The notes: a model not told the origin generated them from the sequence alone. A stretch of 64,000 nt of DNA from Paguma larvata (GCA_030068075.1 CM057835.1:44898215-44962214), one strand, 5' to 3'; counted from the stretch's first letter, positions 1 to 13,233 are shown. Translations and numbers: made by a program.

Positions 1-1150
1 CGCCCCAGAGTTCCCCTCCTGGCCCTTCCGAGAAAGTTCACCACCCCCTCGCCCCTACTCCTCCCCGCCGCCCCCTTTGGTCTTTCGCTTGGCGCGATGG
101 GGTCCAGCTCTCCGTCATCCCCGTTGGAGAAGGAAGTTTGCGGGTTTCGAGTAGTGGGATTTGGTGGGTGGGGGGGCTCGATGGCTGGCTCTGGCGGCGG
201 GGTGGGGGGCGGGGGACACTGAAGTTATTGATCTGGTGGCTGTGGTGGAATGTGGCGAGGAGAGTCACGTGGCGGCCTCCTCCTCCTCCTCCTCCTTGGC
301 CTCCTCCTCCTCCTCCACCTTCCGAGCCTCCTCCCGGGGAAGCCAGGGGCGCGCGGCCGCGGGGAGCCGGCAGCTCCGGCGCTCCGAGGCGGACGGCAGG
401 GAGGGCGAGCGGCGGAGCGCGAGGGCCGCAGGAGGTGCGGGCAGGCCGTGCTCGGAGTCTGGGCGAGGGCGTGGGGCGGACAGCTGGAGGCGGCGGAGGC
501 CCCTGCGACCCCGGAGGCGGAGGACAAAGGGCGGCTTGTGCGCCCGCCCGGGCCCGAAGGGTCCCGCCGGGGTCCGCGCGGCCCGGCCCCGCCCTCTGGT
601 CCTCGGCGGTGCAGCATCCTCTTCCTCCTCGGCCGCCCGGGGCCCGGCGCCCGGTTGCCCCTGGTACTGCCACCCGGTCTCCCGAGGCGGCCGCCGGGCC
701 CGGGGAGGGCGGGGAGCGCCGGGCGCCCCAAGCCTCCCGGCCCCCGGCCCGTGTGTATTTATGAACTCGATTAACGGAGCCCTCACCGCACACACAAAGC
801 CCTTTCTTCTCCTGGGAAGGGACCGGGTGGGGGAGGGAGGGCTTCGCAGATCCGAACGCTCGCTTTTTCCCCCCTGAAGCACAGAAGTTTTAGTTGGAAA
901 ACGAGCTGCATCGCTGACATGTGTCTCGACACAATTTTTCGGTGGGGATTTACGTTCACGTGGGCCACACATTTTCTGGGAAAACCTAGACCAACGGCCT
1001 GAAAGATTCCAGCGCCGATAAGTGAAAAAATAAGCGCCGCGGGCGTGCGCGGGTGTCAGGGTAACGGCGGACGACGCTCGCGTCCGGGGAACTTGCCGTG
1101 ACACTCTGCTTCCTTAAAAGTCACGCTGAGCGAAGTACCGGGACAAACCT
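1..1150. promoter_or_regulatory. CpG island at the 5' end of ZNF521
   Basis: The first ~1.1 kb is very GC-rich and dense in CpG, and changes to ordinary AT-rich sequence after about 1130. It holds a GC box (GGGGGGCGGGGG at 204-215), a CACGTG E-box at 266-271 and a CTC triplet run. There is no TATA box, which suits a dispersed CpG-island promoter. No ATG here opens the ZNF521 N-terminus, and no protein in any frame is recognisable; the long open frames follow from GC content. It is probably the downstream part of the ZNF521 promoter island or a 5' untranslated exon/first-intron region. An alternative or antisense start site cannot be excluded. Confidence 0.75.
276..330 (+). repeat. CTC/TCC triplet repeat in the CpG island
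   Basis: Two blocks of (CTC)n separated by TTGGC. This polypyrimidine/polypurine strand asymmetry is common near GC-rich promoters. It yields poly-Ser, poly-Leu or poly-Pro in artefactual reading frames. Confidence 0.9.
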
Positions 1151-3346
1151 CTTCCTAGTCGCTTGGCGAGAAGAACTTTTCGAGTTTGCTAGGATAGCGC
1201 TTGGTGTCAGTCCGGCTTGAAGGGCTGCAGAAAGACTTCTGAACCCCCAGTAATTTGGGAAGCTTTTTATGTTTAGAAAGTTTATTGAAGTTTGCACAGT
1301 GGGTAGTGTTGCGTCTCCGCAGCATCTGAACTTGCCTTTGGAATTAATTCGTACTTGAAGTTCTCTTGATGGTGGGTGCATGCGTTCCCCGTGTTTCCTA
1401 AAGAGGGTTCATTCTCATGCACGTAGGATTTTCTGGGCAGTAAGTGAAGCCATCAGCTGGCGGTATTCGCAGGGCATCTTGGACAAGTCGAACTGCAAAA
1501 TACCTGGGACCAAGACCTGTGAGGTTCTTAAGTTAATAAGAAAAAAAAAAAAAAAGGCAATCGAAAAGGAATCAAGAGGGCATTTTATTCTTTTGTCATA
1601 TGTCATATTGGAAGAAATATTCAAGTATCTTCTCCACGAAGACACAGCATCTGTTTCAACTGCCAAGCTCTAAATAAACTATTTACATTAAAAGCAAAGA
1701 TTTAGCTTCCATTTTCTGTGTGGGCACGGAACACAGTGGCGTTCTCTATCAGCTGCTTGGATGACTCCCAGAGCAGGGAATGGCCTCAGGTGGGCTGGCT
1801 GAGCTTTGGGGACGAGAAGCTGGAGACAGGAATAAAAATTGTACAGTCCTTACTAAGGATCGGACTTGTTTTTCTTCAGGGTGTGCATTTACCTGGAAAA
1901 ATACATATTTAGATGAGGTATGTCAGATGAGTAATTGTGATACTTGTAGCGGTTTGGGGGAAGTAGAGTGGCATTCTAGGTGGCTCTTTTAAATAATAAA
2001 CCCTTCACTATTTTCATTTCCCCATATCTTCCTGGAAGGGTCTCTATTTTAAAAAAATGTGTTTTAGGAGTCTTCTGAGTATGTGGATTCTGTACATTAC
2101 ATTGTTTGGAAGGTCACGCGTGGATCATAGCGAAGCCAGGGAGGTGTTATTATGACACATATTCTGGCATCAGCATAATAATAAGCAAGAAGCAACACTT
2201 TGCTATCAGCAGGCATGGAAAGGCAGACTTGATTTGAGTTTCTTTTGTGAGGCACTGATTAGTAGTGTGGCAACTAAAATAAGATTTCTCATTCTGTTAG
2301 ATGAGTGACAGTGTTTCAAAACCTTGCAGATTACTTTATACCAATTTGAAGGAGGCTTTGGGAACCATGAAAATGCAGTGTGCTCTTCTCAATAAAACAC
2401 GAAGTTGTGCATTCAGTTTCCAACTTGTCTCCTACATCCATACTATTTCTTTAACAAACAAGGTTTCAAAGATATTTCTGATATGGCTGTCACTTCTGGT
2501 ATCATAATTTGCAACTTCTGTCTCAGGGGAGTAGTTTACATAAGGCAGGTAAAAACATTAAAACAATATGACAGTTAAGTTTAGAGTTTTTGTTTTCAAC
2601 CAAATGCTTTAAAATAAGGTCTACCAGGAAATTCTACTAAATGTTGAATTTATTTTGTGTATTGTCATAAACGTATTTTGAATGAAAAATTATATTTACT
2701 TAAAGATCACACAGGGTTTTTTTTTTGTTTGTAGCCAACTTTAATGTAATTGTCCTAATAGCCCACCTCCTGAGAGTGGGTGCCAGGTTCTGGGTGCAGG
2801 GGAGCGAGCCCTGCTCGGTCTCCTCACTCCTCTCACGTGCACTGAAACTGGTAAACACCAAAAAGACTCAATTTTTTTTTTCTATTTGCGAAAACTGTGA
2901 AACATATTTTGAAACGTGAAACTCTTTTACCCCTCTACGTCTCAAAGCCCTAGCATCAACAGTCTCCCGGCCCACAAAGTCGTGAAACTTATTCCATCCT
3001 TATGCTCCAAAATCTGCAGAATAAATAACTCTTTCTGTTTAATGAAACAGAGAGTTACAGCCAGTAGTTCGAGGCAAGGGTGGTCAGACAATGAAAGGAG
3101 CCACCCTTTCTATCCCAGTTGTATTATTTGGAAATTTATCTCAATTTCTGAGAGTAGACCTGGTCTTCAAGTTGATCACCTGACGGGAAGTAGTTGTGCT
3201 GCCGGCTTGTTTTTCGAGGCAGCAAATCAGTTGCATCAAATTGGTCAATTGTGACCTATTTCTATTTTTCTTGCTGGCTCTTTATTCTGTTTCTTGTGGT
3301 GCTTCTCAGGTGGAAGTTTCTTGGCCATTTTGCCCGATAAAAACGG

Positions 3347-3347
3347 G

Positions 3348-3381
<34 letters not shown>

Positions 3382-3388
3382 ATGTGTG
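3347..3388 (+). repeat. GT/GC alternating microsatellite
   Basis: (TG)n interrupted by a GCGCGCG core, then TATGTGTG. Alternating purine-pyrimidine sequence, probably length-polymorphic. Confidence 0.9.
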
Positions 3389-6300
3389 AGAAATTTACTC
3401 CAAAAAGCACTATAAGAAGGAAAAAGTGGTCAAAGGTGTGATATATTCAGTAAGAGCCAAGTTATAAAGCTGGAAGGAGAGAGGGGAGCACTTAGACGTT
3501 TAAATGGCCAAGTTAAACACAAGACACAATTAGAATATCTGGACCCTCAGGTGTTCATAAACCTGTACCAAGGGCCTCGAGAGAGACACGGTGGGAACCA
3601 GGGAGAACGAGAGCCCCCAAAGTGCCTTGTTTAACTTGGCCGTCACAGTAGCTAACCCTTTGTTACTTGGCACATTTTGAAGTTATCACACTTAATGATT
3701 GACCTTTTTCCTTTTTCCCATTTACCTCCTTTTGTACTTATAATGCTTTTTTTAAAAGAAGTAATTTATTAGAAATATAATGAAGTGGCAAAAATGTAGC
3801 CCTCAATTTAAAGTAGAAATGTAAACTCTCGAGTTTGAATGAAAAGTCAATGGATTTTAAGTCCCATAACCTTGTGAGAGTCAGAAAAACCTATCTATTA
3901 GGCTGTATTCTCTAGTGGAAAGGCTCTCAAAATTGTAGGTGTGAAAACAACCTTCTCAGGGAGCTTGGACTAGCCCCTAAACTGAATAGAAGTGTTCAGC
4001 ACTCCAATCCTTATTTTAAACACATTTCCCCCTGTTTTTCAAAGACAAAATAGATTTTCTTATTAGGTGGACAGGTGAAATTTATGTATCAAAAAAGTGT
4101 GGTCCTCTAATACCACACTTTCAGCTCTTAGAAAAATAACCTTACCACTGGAGATTTCAGCTTGGGTTTTGGAAACGGTGCTACAGTAAGAAAAAAAGCC
4201 CTGGATTTTATGTGCAAAGACAGTTGCATTAAGACAGTAAAATAGTTTGCTTTTAAGGAAAACTTGCGCTGTGGCTTTCCCCTCAAAATTAGAATTAGAT
4301 AAGTTAAGCATGACTTGGTTTTAGTAACTAGATTTTAACCTAAGGTGGGTTTTAAAAAATATTAAGAAGATACCTATGTATCTCTATCTATATATTCTTT
4401 TTCGTGATCGTGAGGGCAAAACGCTCTACTCATCTGGCGACACACAGCCCTGTGTGCTTTTACTTTTGGATTTGGAGGCTAAAGAGCCTGACTATTGGGA
4501 ACACTGCGGCTCAGTGTTTGACAGCCCTACCCCCTTCAGGCAGCTCACTTGTTCTTCTGTTCATCTCTCAAGCAGTGACTGTTTCTTCCCTCTACCACCT
4601 CTAAATTATACTGACTAGATGTTGAAGTCATTAAATTGATTACAGTCCAATCAGTAGACAATCCGACATAAACAAAAACAGCAATTACAGTTGGCACGAA
4701 TCCCACGAGTGCTAGTCAAAGTTCCAGAACTGATGGTCCAGTGAGTCTTTTCCAAAACGCTGGATTTCACGATTTCAGCAGTTCTGGCAGGATCTTCCGA
4801 AAGGGAGGGCACGAAAATTCATAAGATTCCACTTGGCCTTAAAAACAAAAACATCTGTTTGATGCTTGAGTGGATCGTTGGCTTTTATTTATCCAGCCAA
4901 AAAAGGGCAGAAAGTAGGATATCGAACATAAAAGCATACATGTAAAAATGAAATTACAAAGGGATTTGAGATTAGCAGCTTTTTATAAAGCAAGCTGCTA
5001 ATAATGTTTTCTTTTTTTGTCTTGCCAGGGTATTCCCATATCCCTTGAAATCCATTGTAGTTATTGACAGCAGTGACATCTAATAGCGATGACAGAATTT
5101 TTCAACTTTTTGCTGCCAGTAATTATACTTCTTTCTACTAGCTTTTTTTGGGTCATTGCAAGTCTGGAAGCATAATCTGTAGGAGATTCCTTTTCATCAT
5201 ATAGGAACATTTTTGCCCCCCTCCTTCTCTTTTTGAAGAAAGTCTGTGAGAATTGCCTAGTCTGGTGAATTCCGGCGAAATACTTGTTGACCTAAGTTGA
5301 AATGTAATATTAAGTATACTTGCTTGAGTTTTCATTTGGAGGTAAAACCACGCAATGAGGAGAAAGAGGTTTTGATAGTAGAAAAGAGCAATTCTACCAA
5401 GATCAATTAAGAATTTTTATGAAAGGTCTGTTTTTCCTATTACTGTGCTTTATAATTTGTCTGACAAAATTCACATTGCTGGTTTTAATGTCATTAATTC
5501 TGTTGCCATAGAATACGTTCTTTATGGCTAGATTTAATAGATACCAGGTTGAGCTTTTAGTTATTTTTAAGAGAGAAAATAATTTTAAGGCTTGGAACAC
5601 TTACATCGTATTTTAGCCGCCTTATGGATTGTTAAAAATGTAAATACGTTAAAGAATGCTTTGGAATTGAATGAAATTTTGATACTAAGCTTGATATTCC
5701 AAATCAAACCTCTGGCTAACTATTTTCCCAGATGTATTTAATTTTTTTTTCTCCATTGACCCCTATCGTGCTGTCAGAGGTTAAAGTTAGTTCTGTGGAG
5801 GGGTTGTGTGCAACTTTCTAATCCCATTTCAATTAAATCTGAAATATGTTCCTGTTTTTTGTTTGGGGATTACAAGGTACACTATCTGGGGCAGTATTCC
5901 TTTTTTTTTTTTTTTTGGTCGCAGTGAAAGTGTCCTTGTCTGATTTAAAACACGTTCCGCAACAATGTTATTATACTGCAATTAAAACTTAAACATTAAA
6001 GTTAACATTAGTAAATTTAAATAGCTCTGTTATAGTATTAATCAAATAGTGTAAGGAAAGCTTTTAAATGGTTTAAATAATTATGCAACTCTTGGCATAA
6101 AAGCCTGACACAAGATAAATCTTTGAAAACGAAGTAGAATCGTGGCTTTTTTTTTTTTTAACTTTAATTTTAGGCAGCTTGGGCTTTTAGCATGCATCAC
6201 GTTCCACCTCTAGTATGAGTAATTATGCCAGTTTAGTAATTATTAGAGATGAAAGAAATTCAGTAAGATACGAATTCTTTTAAAACTTTAGTAGCTTTGG

Positions 6301-7984
6301 TTTTCGCAGGGGTAATGATCAAGCAGCAGTCACCCAGCTGCCTGGGGACCCTCCCACAGCTACAAGCACCGGGCTGATCTTGGGGGTATCACTAGTATGG
6401 CAACGCACACTACCCTCGGCACGTTAAAACTCTAGGTGTCCGACTGTAGAGGTTTATAATTCGCTCATACACAAAATCTTGATTCAAATATGACTGTCTA
6501 GAAACTCCCACTTCTTAGAAGATTAAAACAAAAAGATAAATGCAGAGACACGTAAAAATGATTCTTGTTGCACTCCGCCCATTTTCATTTGGTAGGAGAG
6601 TAAGTGAGTTTTGAAATCCTGGAAGGAAAATTCTATACGTAAGCCTGTGATTTGCATGAAAGTATGTGTTGAGAACGTACCGAGGATTTTAAGTCTTGTT
6701 TCCAAATGAAGATGATTTGGTTTGGAAAGCGTCAACTATTCATTTATGAGCGTAGTTCTCGAGCTCAGTGTGGTCTAGTGATTGACATTGAGAATATTTA
6801 TTTTCATAATGGCGCAGTTTGTTAAAATCACGTTTGGGTGTTTTGGTTACAAGAAATTTTTTGTTATATATGTGCAAACAAAAGGTTTCAGCTCCTCAGG
6901 TTTCACAAGTCAGTGTAAGTGGGATGGACACACGCACACATATACTCTCGTGTTCGATTTAATATACATTTTGCTTAGCAATCCATATAAGTTGGTCACT
7001 TTCTAAGGGAAAGAATGGATTGAATTGGATTTTGCTTAATAGAAATCGGTACCACTATAAGGCATATAATTGCCTTTTACAAATTAAAATCACTTCACCA
7101 TTGAATGTCATTCTTTCGCTTTTTTAATTTCCTTCGTCTCCTCTCTTTCTCACGAGTGGCGTTTTCCAAAATTTCTTATCCCCTCAGTGTCCTGTGAGAG
7201 AGATATCAAGATGGAAACTTATTTACCTGATGGGAATGAGGCAGAGATGTGGCTCTCGTTCTTGAGTGCAGACAGTCCCATATATTCATACAGAATATGT
7301 TTGTGAAGACCTGTGAAGTAAGGAGTCCATGAGGTGAATTGATGAATCACCATACCGTAGGGGGGCTGTGACCAGGACTCTAACATATAGTACGATGTTT
7401 TAAAGCATATACTGACTTCTAGAAACAACTCGTAACATTTCATACATGTTCTTGAATATTCTTATTTTTCTTCACAGTAAAACCAGATTAAGTCTAGTAA
7501 ATGCGTGAATAAGACTAAATAGTGCTTGCTCTTAGCATTCCTAATGATTTAGCTTGTCTCAGTTGTGTTGGGGTTATAAGACATACCCTTTCTTTTACTA
7601 GTATCACCCTTTTGTCTTTTCTTATTTTTATCCACTGCAGAAAGGTAATTAGGTATTCACAAACATCACTCCACTAAGTGGCAATGAAGCCAAAACAGAA
7701 CTATTGGCTGGGAGGCGGTGCTGTCCTGAGCTCGCTGGAATGTTGTGTCCATGGGCCAATGTATGGAGTCTGAAGCTGCTGCGTATATGATGTAGGGTTG
7801 TTTGGGGCTGTCAGTGTGCGGTATGAGAAGTTAGATGGACTGTTAGCAGAGGCAAGGGGTAAAAAAAACAAAACAAAACTGTGGGCTCCAGAGAATGCAT
7901 ATTCATTCCTGGAAAGAGTAGAGACTCAAAAGAGAAACAATTAGTTATGGTACTAAGTATTGTGACTTGGATATTAGCGCCAGT

Positions 7985-8118
7985 GGGGAGACGGTTGCAC
8001 AGCAGAAAGGGCAAGGGGGTGAGCTCTGGTGTGCCGTCTGCGCTTTTTTGACAAAGCCACTTAACCTCTGTTCTCTAGGATTCGGATTTCCTCTCTGTAA
8101 AACGAGGGGGCTCATTTC
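7985..8118 (+). repeat. MIR fragment
   Basis: An old tRNA-derived SINE, sense. It shows the family's core and tail words: GCCACTTAACCTCTGTTCTC followed by TTTCCTCTCTGTAAAACGAG, corresponding to MIR's 'acttaacctctctg...tttcctcatctgtaaaatggg'. Confidence 0.75.
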
Positions 8119-8133
8119 ATCATTTAACAAGGG

Positions 8134-8157
8134 TTTTGTTTTGTTTTGTTTTGTTTT
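8134..8157 (+). repeat. (GTTTT)n microsatellite
   Basis: About five units of GTTTT just after the MIR fragment. Confidence 0.85.
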
Positions 8158-8265
8158 CCAGTGCTTATTTTGTTGCTGGCCTTGTGCTAGGTTCTGAGAA
8201 TTAGGTCGTGAACCAAGCAGGCATAAGCCTGGCTCTTATAAAACTTACAGTCTAGAAAACTGGAT
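8155..8265 (-). repeat. L2 3'-end fragment
   Basis: Reads as the reverse complement of an L2 tail: 'cagtgcttattttgtt...cttgtgctaggttctgagaattaggtcgtgaa...'. It is strongly diverged, so the boundaries are soft. Confidence 0.55.
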
Positions 8266-10129
8266 GAGATTTTAAATATCTTCCACTGTTTTTTAATTCA
8301 GGGAAGGAAGCAAAGCAAGTGAGGAGAAAGAGGTGCCTGTATATGATAGATTTCCTTTCTCAGCAGGTTAAGTCAGTTAAAAAAGTTAGATAAAATGGGT
8401 TTCAGAAGCATTTTTGGCACCAAAGCTGTAACTTTTAAGAACAGTGAGCAGTGTTTCCTCTTATATTTAAAAGGTAAGTATGCTCACTTGAACTGAAACC
8501 ACTAAACAGAATCTATAGAATGTTCCCTATATAGGTCATTGGCTTAGGAATGTCTTTTACTCCTAAAAGATCTAGACAACATTCTTGAAAGTAAGTTGTG
8601 TGATATTAAAGTTAGTTTAAAAACAATTGAAAGATTTATGTCATCCTTTAAGATAATTGAAGGCTCTTAGAGAATGTGTATGATGCCGATATTAAAAAAA
8701 ATACCAAAAAACGCAAAAGACAAACAAAAACCCCAAAACCCATCAACACCAAACTTCAGTTAGGAATCCCCGCCATATAAAATTGAGGTGAAACAAGTCA
8801 TGAGGAACTCATTCCATTAAACAGTCAGGAACAGAACACTAAGGAGTGAAACGAGTTGGTATTGAAAAGCCCATAGTGCGGGTTTGACTATCTGTCCCCT
8901 GGGAGACAGGGGAATGCTTTGAAATAAACTTTCACAGAATCATAGATCTTAAGCATAAGACAATTTAGAGATAATGATACCGGGTGTCTTGATGGTCTTC
9001 ATGTTCAAAGACGGGAGTGCTGGATGAATGGTGATGGGGGAGTGTAACTGACCGAAGAAACAGATGATCAGCATGAAATCCCCTTTGCCTTCTCCACAAT
9101 CATATAGGTCATTTACATAAGTATTGCATCATTATACCAAATTTTTAATCTTCAAAATAAAACCATTACAAGATAATAACACCATTTTATAGCTCCTGTT
9201 AAATGTAACTGTTTTTTATACTTGCTAATTTGCATATTTAAAACCCAGCCTGAGTGTGCTGGGCCGCGACCCCGGGATGGCGTCCTACCTCTCTCTTTGC
9301 CTCTGTGTCCCTGGCCAGGAGAGTGTTCAGTCAGGTGCCTGACTTATATACTTGGTGTTCAGTACCTTCCGAGGAACCAAAATCACTCTGTTTCTTGCCA
9401 AAGGAATGTATTGGTGACTTCTGAGTTCCCTTATGTCTCCAACGTCATAGAATTCTCATATTGAGAAATTGTAATTCTTGCAAGTTGATCAATAATTCAT
9501 ATTAATGGGGCAGGCATGCTTTTTAAGTTGTGAACTTGATTGAGTTGTAGCTGATGGAACAAAACCAAACAACAGAGGTTAGATGGTCTTACTTTCCACT
9601 ACAATTTCTTGTTCACATCCTCTATTTAGGGAGCTGAGATAGAAGAACACACGTATCACATACTGAACCATCCTCAGGGCTTTTGTGAGGATGGCTCCAT
9701 CCAAGTTTTGGTGTTTTCATAGAGCAGTTTGCCGCTTCTAGACGAGAGCCTGGGGACAGTGACCGATTCGACTCGCTAGGGGTTTGTCGCGTCTCACTGG
9801 GAGCAACTCTAACAGCAGCAGCTGCTTTGGATGAGAAATCCTGCGTATGTCTGTTTGCCTGGATGTTTGCAGTGGGATGGGTACGAACCTGCAGCCGTAC
9901 CAATGTGTGCGCCAAGGTCAAAGTGTGTTGCTTTACGGACAGCGTTTTAATTTAGTTTGACTTGTGTTGGCTAATCATCTTCAATTCATGTTCATCCACT
10001 TGCCCAGATGCTGGTGCCATTTTCATATAGCAGAATGGCCCAAACCTGTAATGATTTTCACAGCCGCACGTCGAACCTCCTGTAGACTTAGACTGTGAGA
10101 TCGCAAGTCAGTTTTGCACAATAAGAAAG

Positions 10130-10380
10130 GCTTGAATATTGTTTTCATTTCTTAAGCCTCCTCGCTCATCTTCTGTGAGGCTTTTCCTGACCCACCTGAG
10201 TTAAATCGACTCTTTATTGTTCCCGCTACGTGTCACATCCCGTAGAAACTGTAGCGCTAAGTTGGTGTTCTGGTTTGTTGATGAGCCCTTTGAGACCAGG
10301 GCGCTGTGTTTCTTTCCTTTGAATCCCCGTAGCCTAAAACGAGATGGTAAACAAACAAATCCACAAGTACACAAACAAAT
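10130..10380 (+). repeat. L2 fragment
   Basis: An L2 3' region in sense orientation: 'aagcctcctcgctcatcttctgtgaggcttttcctgacc' and 'gagccctttgagaccagggcgctgtgtttc' are diverged forms of the L2 phrases 'gaagccttccctgacc' and 'gagctccttgaggacagggac'. It keeps many CpGs for so old a repeat. Confidence 0.7.
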
Positions 10381-10389
10381 ACAGTAATT

Positions 10390-10790
10390 CAGTCGTTTGT
10401 TTATTCGACAAATATTTACTTCACGTTCATCTTTTACCAGCCTAGGAGCGCTAGGAGTCGGGGATGCTGCGAAGGAGTCACAGCCAAGCAGTGGAAACAC
10501 AGTAAACGGAAATTAAATAGATACGAATCATTTACAGTCACGTGAAAGGGAAGTACTAGGTGCCATGAGAACATTTCACGAGGTCAGGAAAGGACCGTAG
10601 GACGAGCCCTTTCCAACCAAATCGGAAGATTAGCTTGGTTTCGCATGACAAGCTATTGAACATGGTCATGCATTCTACGGAATTTCTAGTTGAGCATCAG
10701 TTATGTGTCAGGTGCTAAGGACACAATAAGGAACATGTCAGATGCCGTCGCTTACGAGTTTCATAAAGCGAACGGTCTCTGAATACTTAC
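10390..10790 (-). repeat. L2 fragments, antisense
   Basis: Two stretches, 10390-10470 ('tttattcgacaaatatttac...') and 10685-10735 ('gagcatcagttatgtgtcaggtgctaaggacac'), look like the complement of the L2 3' end. Both are diverged and CpG-rich. Confidence 0.5.
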
Positions 10791-10799
10791 CGAGATGAG

Positions 10800-11370
10800 T
10801 CTTTGTTTCCCTCTTAATGTTGTTTAACTTCGACCTGTACTTAGTTTTGCAGCAGTAGTGTACTTCTAGTTCGTGCAAGTGGGATCTCCTTTATATTATT
10901 TGCACTTGGCTAACTTGTGTCTAAGTTCGGGCCATCCTTTGTCCACGGGCCTGGTTTTTCCGCTCTTAAGTAAACTACCCTGACTTCATCCATGAGGTAT
11001 TCATCGTTAGATCTACTCATTCTTGCACACCTCTGGATTTCTTTTCATTCTTATAACGTTATCTAAATACTGGATAACCTCACTCATTTCGGTATCATAA
11101 GACCACTTAATGACTCTCCTCCCTTTTGCTCATAGATATTTAGGAAAGTATACTCGAACCGTGTAGTATGTTTCTGCTTATGATCTTTGGAAATTCTTAG
11201 CACGGTTTCCACATCAAGGAGATCAGTTAAGTACTAGAATATGACAATACACCAACAATACTATATTCTGTATAGTATATTCTGTAATTGAAAACGTACA
11301 CGGAGAAAGTGGAGGATTATAAAAAAGCTACCTATCAAAACTTTTCTTCACTTTAAAAAATTTGTTATTT
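10800..11370. other. Unassigned intronic sequence
   Basis: AT-rich single-copy-looking sequence with no open frame, repeat family or motif that I recognise. It ends in the A/T-rich flank of a CAN-SINE. Confidence 0.5.
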
Positions 11371-11374
11371 AGAA

Positions 11375-11589
11375 AAAGTTTTTAAGGTTTATATTTGAGA
11401 GACACAGAGTGAGAGAGAGAGAGAGAGCGAACAGGGGAGGGGCAGAGAGAGATGGAGACAGAATCGAAGCAGGCTCTGGGCTCCCAGCTGTCAGCACAGA
11501 GCCCGACATGGGGCTCGAACTCACGACCTGTGAGATCATGACCTGAGCTGAAGGCAGACGCTCAGCCAACTGAGCCACCCGGGCGCCCC
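11375..11589 (-). repeat. CAN-SINE (felid type)
   Basis: The element's 5' end is GGGGCGCCCGGGTGGCTCAG on the minus strand (right end here). The tRNA-derived part contains the 'gagatcatgacctgagct' box-B region, and the element ends in a (GA)n tract and T-rich tail at the left. I could not fix a target-site duplication. Confidence 0.95.
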
Positions 11590-12090
11590 TCTTCAGTTTT
11601 CAACTCAGAGTTTTAAAGCATTTTCTGTTGTTTCTATTCATAATAGCATTATTCACAGAGTCCTCCAAAAAGAGTCTGCGGGAGGATGTTTGAAACCCTT
11701 GCCGCCGTCCACATAGTTCTCCAGGCTAAGTCTCAGCGAGTGCATCAATACCCTGGACAGGCTGATAATGTGTTGCCTCCAACTGTTCTTTAAATATCCT
11801 TCCCCCGGTTCTTTAGAGGGGTGGAGGATCCTACCGGTAATGTCCTCAGGCAGCAAACTGGACCATACATGCGAGGCTCTTGGCTGTTTTTCCCCAACAG
11901 AAGTGAGAGCTCTTCTACTTGTCCTCCCTAGAAGCCGCTCCACACCAACACTCAGGGCCTCTCTCTTTCGCTCTCTCACTAGTTTTTTTTCCTCTAACAA
12001 CTCCGTACTGTCCACTGCGTGGTGTTCTGTCATTCCCCCCTTCCCTCACTGCTGGCCGTCAAGTTGTTTCTATTTATTTACTTACTTGTT
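11590..12090. other. Unassigned intronic sequence
   Basis: Contains a 126-codon minus-strand open frame (11653-12033) that matches no family I know and overlaps open frames on the other strand. There is no coding signature, so I treat it as chance. Confidence 0.5.
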
Positions 12091-12700
12091 TGTTTGATTT
12101 ACTACAAATGTTGCTTCAGTAAGTATATACACATTCTTGCTGACGTGGATGATTGTATATGTGGGGTAAGTTCCGAAAAATGGGACTGCGGGATAAAGGG
12201 AGCGTGCATTTGACATCTCGATAGATATTGTCAGCGTGCCTTCCGCAGAGTTAATACCCATTCACACTGCTTTTAGCAGCAGGGTTAGAGAGTATCTGTG
12301 TTTAAATACTTTATCTTTACTAATGTGCTTCGTGAAACAAGCAAACTGGAATGTCATTGACATTTTAATTCGCATTCCTGTAATGATGAGCATCTTTTCC
12401 TATGTTTATACATCATTTGTATTTATTTTTCTGTGAATTGCCATTTTATTTCCTTGCCTCTTTTATCTTCTGATTTGAAAGAGCAGCTCGCATTAATAGG
12501 AAAATTAGTCCTTTGTCTGACTTACGTGCTGCAAATATTTCCCCATTAGTCTTTCGACTTTGTGCGTGGTAACTTTTTGCTTTTGTCATGCAAAGGTTTA
12601 AAACTGTTTATTTTCAATTTTGTCAGTGCCTTCCCTTGTAACTAATAGATTTTGTGTCGGACATAGAAAGTTTGTTTTTCTTTCTTTCTTTTCTTATCAC
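12090..12700 (-). repeat. Old L1 (LINE-1) fragment
   Basis: Reads as the antisense of an ancient L1 3' region: '...gggactgcgggataaagggagcgtgcatttgacatctcgatagatattg...', 'aatgatgagcatcttttcctatgtttat', 'attagtcctttgtctgactta' and 'gcaaatatttccccattagtc' are standard landmarks. No open frame survives. Confidence 0.85.
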
Positions 12701-12926
12701 TCTTTTAGTTTTGGCTTTCCCATCACACGGGCTGCAGGGCCTTGTCTGTCGCCTTCCACTCCTGTGTCCCCAGCACCCAAGCATATTTCTAGAAATATAG
12801 TAGTGCTTAGCAAACATTTAGTAAGTGACTCAGTGTAGTGTGGTGGTTAAGAGCCAGGCTGTTAAGTCAGATACCCCGGGTTGAAATTCCCATTGGTTGA
12901 CCTTGGGCAAGTGATTATATCACTTT

Positions 12927-13141
12927 TTTTAAATGTTCATTTATTTATTTTGAAAGAGAGAGAGAGAGCGCGCGCGCATGCATGCATGAGAGTGGGAGGA
13001 AAGGCAGACAGAGAGGAAGAGAAAAATCCCAAGCAGAGCCAATCCCTCAGCGCAGAGCCCTGATGTTACAAACTGTGAGGTCATGACCTGAGCTGAAATC
13101 AAGAGTTGCTGGCTCAACTGACTGGAGCCACCCGGGTGCCC
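12927..13141 (-). repeat. CAN-SINE inserted in the MIR (first)
   Basis: Minus-strand element with a perfect 15-bp target-site duplication TGATTATATCACTTT at 12912-12926 and 13142-13156. Its tail contains (GA)n followed by GCGCGCGCATGCATGCATG. Confidence 0.96.
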
Positions 13142-13233
13142 TGATTATATCACTTTGAACTACAGTTTCTGTGTCTCTAAGGGTAATAATAGTACGTGAC
13201 TCAAGGAGTTTTTGTGAGAATTAAGAATTAATT

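Noticed and set aside
138..1104. Several long overlapping open frames of 170-280 codons on both strands
   Set aside because: They overlap in all frames in a CpG island, are dominated by Pro/Arg/Gly/Ser or triplet-repeat runs, and resemble no protein; GC-rich DNA has few stop codons.
11369..11578. Recurrent 60-90-codon frames beginning like MAQLAERLPSAQVMISQ, also seen at many other places
   Set aside because: These are translations of CAN-SINE copies and not genes.
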